DNA from: Pedobacter sp. ISL-64
Lineage (GTDB): Bacteria > Bacteroidota > Bacteroidia > Sphingobacteriales > Sphingobacteriaceae
Assembly (NCBI RefSeq): GCF_018613605.1
Contig: NZ_JAGGPU010000002.1
Span: forward strand, 390,460-454,459
Reading direction: 5' to 3'
DNA: 64,000 bases
A program made the translations under genes and the position numbers. Below the pieces are notes generated by a model. It was given only the letters and a program-made list of their open reading frames with translations. It was not told where the DNA came from and did not search any database. Shown piece by piece: positions 61,607-64,000 of this stretch (its first letter is position 1; every line of letters begins with the position of its first letter).

Positions 61607-62712
61607 AATCTATATACCACTCCCCAGTTTACGTAATCAGCCTGTGCAAAGTGCATATAGGTTTTGGCCTGTAAGCCAATGTGCGGCGTAATATTAAAAG
61701 TAGGTCCGAAGGTCCAATACCAGGTCGCTTTATCCATCAATCTATTGTAGTGGATGTATTTTCCAATCTGTGCCGCAACGGTTATGCGCCATAAGTTGAT
61801 GTCAGCACCAACACTAATCCCAGTACGCCATTTATCATACGAAGTGCCATAGTTCTGAAAGGTTGCTCCATAATTATCCGGGTCAAACACGGTATAATAA
61901 TAAACGGCATCCGCACCGGCCTTAAGCGACATCACATCATTCAGGTAAAAATTGTAACCTGCATATAACCCGCTTTTGTATAAACTTTTTGTTCTATCGC
62001 CAAATACCCCCCTTGCGCCTAAACCCGCACTAAGCTCAATTGAATTACGCTGTAAAGTGGTGTAGGTACTTTTTCGTTCAGCAGTTAATGTTTTCGGATT
62101 GTTTAATTTAAGTCCGATGTAAACATTTCCGGTGTTCAAACCCCCATTGGGTACAGTAGCTCCACCATTCGATACGTGTAAAAAACCGAAACCTACTAAG
62201 AGATCCGCATATTTACTCATTGGCAGCTCCATTCCTAAATCTGCTTTAATGGTTTCATTAATCGGGCTTCCCAAAAAACGGTTTTTGGTATTGTTAAAGT
62301 AATACTTGTTTGTATAACCCAAGCCAACGCCTGGCGTAAAATTAAATTTAGCTTTTCCGACTTTGAATAACTGAAAATCCATTTGTGCCACTAAGCCATA
62401 TACCTGCCCAAAAGCATTGGCCGAAGTATCTTTTGTGCCTTTCAGCTTGCTCAGATCTCTAAAAACAAATCCGATCCCGTAAGATTGCGCGCCACCAAAT
62501 CCAATCCATTTATCGCTGTTCTGACTGATGTCTTTAAAATATGCAGCGTCAAATCCCGTAATCTGATCCTGAAACAGATGCGCCTGATCATTATTTATAT
62601 GTGTACCGAATATGGGCTTAATAATAATCGAATGATTTTCAGGAGCAATTTGAGCCTTAGCAAATGCGCTGCCTGTAATAACGAGAATAAAAGAGAGTAG
62701 TTGTTTTTTCAT
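61603..62712 (-). CDS. acyloxyacyl hydrolase, PagL-like lipid A 3-O-deacylase
   Basis: This 369-residue outer-membrane beta-barrel protein has a signal peptide at residues 1-20. The PagL active-site segment is visible as FLHVSNGGATVPNGG (His 179, Ser 181, Asn 182). The chain is about twice the length of proteobacterial PagL, with further beta-strands after the active site. PagL removes the 3-position acyl chain from lipid A in the outer leaflet. It is encoded directly after an LpxR-like gene: the stop of that gene overlaps this ATG (TAATG). Confidence 0.88.
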   Translation of the reverse strand: MKKQLLSFILVITGSAFAKAQIAPENHSIIIKPIFGTHINNDQAHLFQDQITGFDAAYFKDISQNSDKWIGFGGAQSYGIGFVFRDLSKLKGTKDTSANAFGQVYGLVAQMDFQLFKVGKAKFNFTPGVGLGYTNKYYFNNTKNRFLGSPINETIKADLGMELPMSKYADLLVGFGFLHVSNGGATVPNGGLNTGNVYIGLKLNNPKTLTAERKSTYTTLQRNSIELSAGLGARGVFGDRTKSLYKSGLYAGYNFYLNDVMSLKAGADAVYYYTVFDPDNYGATFQNYGTSYDKWRTGISVGADINLWRITVAAQIGKYIHYNRLMDKATWYWTFGPTFNITPHIGLQAKTYMHFAQADYVNWGVVYRF

Positions 62713-63677
62713 TAGCTTTTACTAAAACGGTAAGCAAGACTATAAAAGGCATAACGGTAGCCAGTGGCACTATTTTTAACTTCGTTCGAAGTAAAAGTAG
62801 CAGTATAATTGGCTGTCCAGCGTGCAATGGCGAAGGTTAAGCCTACCTGTGTGGTAAAAACAACAGGTTTGGGTTTAAAGGTGATCGGCCCTTTATCATT
62901 CAAAAATAATCCGCCCTGCAAACTCGAATCGAAAGCAATGGCATGTAACTGAGGACTAACAGAAAGGAAAAGTTCGTACTTGCGTTGCGCTTTGTTCGGA
63001 TGGTTATTGCTTACCAAGCTGTTAAAAGCCGATGAACCATCCATATCGTTAAATCTGCCCAGGCGTAACATTGCGCCGAGATTGGCTTTTGTAATCACAT
63101 TACCAACTGCTGCCGAAGTTGTTCCTGTAATATCGAATATTTTATTGTTTGTGCTCATTAAAAGCTCGTTGTATTCTACACCTAGGTTTAATGTTGGTTC
63201 GCTATTTAAACCGTATTCCCATCCTTCAATCTGATTTTGACCAACCAGCTTATGAAATGCTTTTTGAAACTCTTCACCCAAAGCATCTTTTCCCGTAAGT
63301 CCAATCTGCGCAGAAACCTTAAGCATCTGTTTATTTACGTAAAACCGACTATAATTTGCTTCGCCATAAAGGTATGCCGTAAAAGGGCGGTCGTGTAGGG
63401 CGGGGTTTGGTACAAAGCTGTAATACGGATTGTATATTTTTTGGCCAAATTCAAAACCGATAATTTCTTTACTTCTTCCTGCTTTTAAGTTCTCCCCGTT
63501 CAGGGCATGCCTATATTTAATAAAAGCGCCGTTTGTATAATAACGGTCGCTGGTAATGTCAATGTAAGCATCGTTCTCAGATATAACAACAAGCTCATTT
63601 TTATAATTTTGCGCATAACCGATTTCTGCTATGCAGATAAATAGCAGAGAAAAGTATAGTTTGAGCATCAACTTCAT
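62712..63677 (-). CDS. LpxR-like lipid A 3'-deacylase
   Basis: This 321-residue outer-membrane beta-barrel enzyme has a signal peptide (about 1-22, EIGYAQ). The LpxR pattern is clear: VISENDAYIDITSDRYYTNG (Asn 35-Asp 36 and Tyr-Thr-Asn-Gly), then FQKAFHKLVGQNQIEGW with the probable catalytic His 142, and SEPTLNLGVEY. LpxR removes the 3'-acyloxyacyl group of lipid A, using calcium in the enterobacterial enzyme. It is the first gene of a two-gene unit with the PagL-like enzyme. Start: M1 or M4. Confidence 0.88.
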   Translation of the reverse strand: MKLMLKLYFSLLFICIAEIGYAQNYKNELVVISENDAYIDITSDRYYTNGAFIKYRHALNGENLKAGRSKEIIGFEFGQKIYNPYYSFVPNPALHDRPFTAYLYGEANYSRFYVNKQMLKVSAQIGLTGKDALGEEFQKAFHKLVGQNQIEGWEYGLNSEPTLNLGVEYNELLMSTNNKIFDITGTTSAAVGNVITKANLGAMLRLGRFNDMDGSSAFNSLVSNNHPNKAQRKYELFLSVSPQLHAIAFDSSLQGGLFLNDKGPITFKPKPVVFTTQVGLTFAIARWTANYTATFTSNEVKNSATGYRYAFYSLAYRFSKS

Positions 63678-64000
63678 TTATTGGATGGTTTAATAAAGCC
63701 ATAAAAGTATTAATTATTGTTTAAAAATTCGATACGATGCCTGCCAATTGCACACGAGTCTTCTGAAGTTTCAATAGGCATAGGCGTTGGAAAACGTCGG
63801 AAGTCTATTCAGGCCACGCAGGTTATGCTATACTATATAAGATTGCTTTTGTTTTTAGGAAAGGCAGGTTCTTGCTACTATGTAGGTTTGTTCCCGCTAT
63901 CCGCTTTATCCCGATGAAAAATCGGGATGCCCGCTGCTATCGGGTTTATTTCGCAGGGTCATCCGAAGTTTTAAACGGCTGGGGGGGCAGGAAAACCCGA
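63678..64000. other. intergenic, repeat-rich end of the window
   Basis: I see no credible gene in these 323 bp. Nearest the LpxR gene is AT-rich upstream sequence. From about 63870 there is repeat text related to 58820-59010: AGGTTCTTGCTACTATG, TTGTTCCCGCTATCCGC, CCCGATGAAAAATCGGGATG (itself a hairpin) and GCCCGCTGCTATCGGGTTT. A run of seven Gs lies at about 63983-63989. Confidence 0.5.

Noticed and set aside
63717..63917. Plus-strand ORF of 66 residues at the end of the window.
   Set aside because: It is translated repeat text with no motif and no promoter.

Overview
The window looks like a chromosomal segment of a member of the Bacteroidota, most likely a Sphingobacteriaceae (Pedobacter-like) bacterium. 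Several genes are preceded by the Bacteroidota -7 promoter element TAnnTTTG, Shine-Dalgarno sites are almost absent, and gene families such as CCC-motif membrane proteins, YARHG lipoproteins, DUF2807 and a BrxA/BrxB-type bacilliredoxin point the same way. This placement is inference from content, not a database match. No rRNA, tRNA, CRISPR array, insertion sequence or prophage was found. Most of the window is ordinary housekeeping chromosome, with intergenic regions unusually rich in repeats.

Layout: 0-6 kb holds an EamA transporter, a small lipoprotein and a frameshifted TlpA-like thioredoxin gene lying between two ~165-bp direct repeats, then a possible glycosyltransferase. At 6-9 kb is gcvP. 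At 9-14 kb are a 21-bp tandem repeat beside a stand-alone eCIS-core (DUF4157) protein, a YceI protein, a metallo-beta-lactamase-fold hydrolase and a sulfatase. At 14-19 kb are recJ, lptB, a GH3 protein and a PIN-type toxin-antitoxin pair. At 19-31 kb are small membrane proteins, a bacilliredoxin, folP-cdaA, a DUF1599 protein, a DoxX protein, a permease, aroK and a carotenoid desaturase. At 30.5-36.7 kb are an M28 peptidase, DoxX, rlmD and a DUF2807 protein. At 36.9-41.4 kb is a carotenoid-tailoring block with ispH. At 41.7-49.3 kb are hemH, a gluconokinase, waaA and a sugar-nucleotide/capsule operon. At 49.5-55.5 kb are a MacB-like permease, an IscA-type protein, a mutase subunit and a probable oriC with dnaA. 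At 55.7-64 kb are NUDIX, LemA/TPM, an FAD protein and two adjacent outer-membrane lipid A deacylases.

Sets that probably work together: (1) CrtD-type desaturase, acyltransferase, glycosyltransferase, CruF, IspH and CrtW, consistent with a keto, 1'-hydroxy carotenoid that is glycosylated and acylated; (2) UDP-glucose to UDP-glucuronate to UDP-xylose plus GalE and a CpsB-type phosphatase, feeding surface polysaccharide; (3) LptB, WaaA, a PagL-like and an LpxR-like enzyme, all acting on lipopolysaccharide; (4) LemA plus two TPM-domain proteins.

The most unusual signal is non-coding. Three pure 7-bp tandem arrays, (CCCTAAA)6, (CCCTAAA)8 and (ATGGACT)7, each sit against the stop codon of a minus-strand gene. 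Read on that gene's coding strand, each heptamer puts a TAG in all three frames every 21 bp. Two of the three actually provide the stop codon of the gene, and one also encodes its last four residues.
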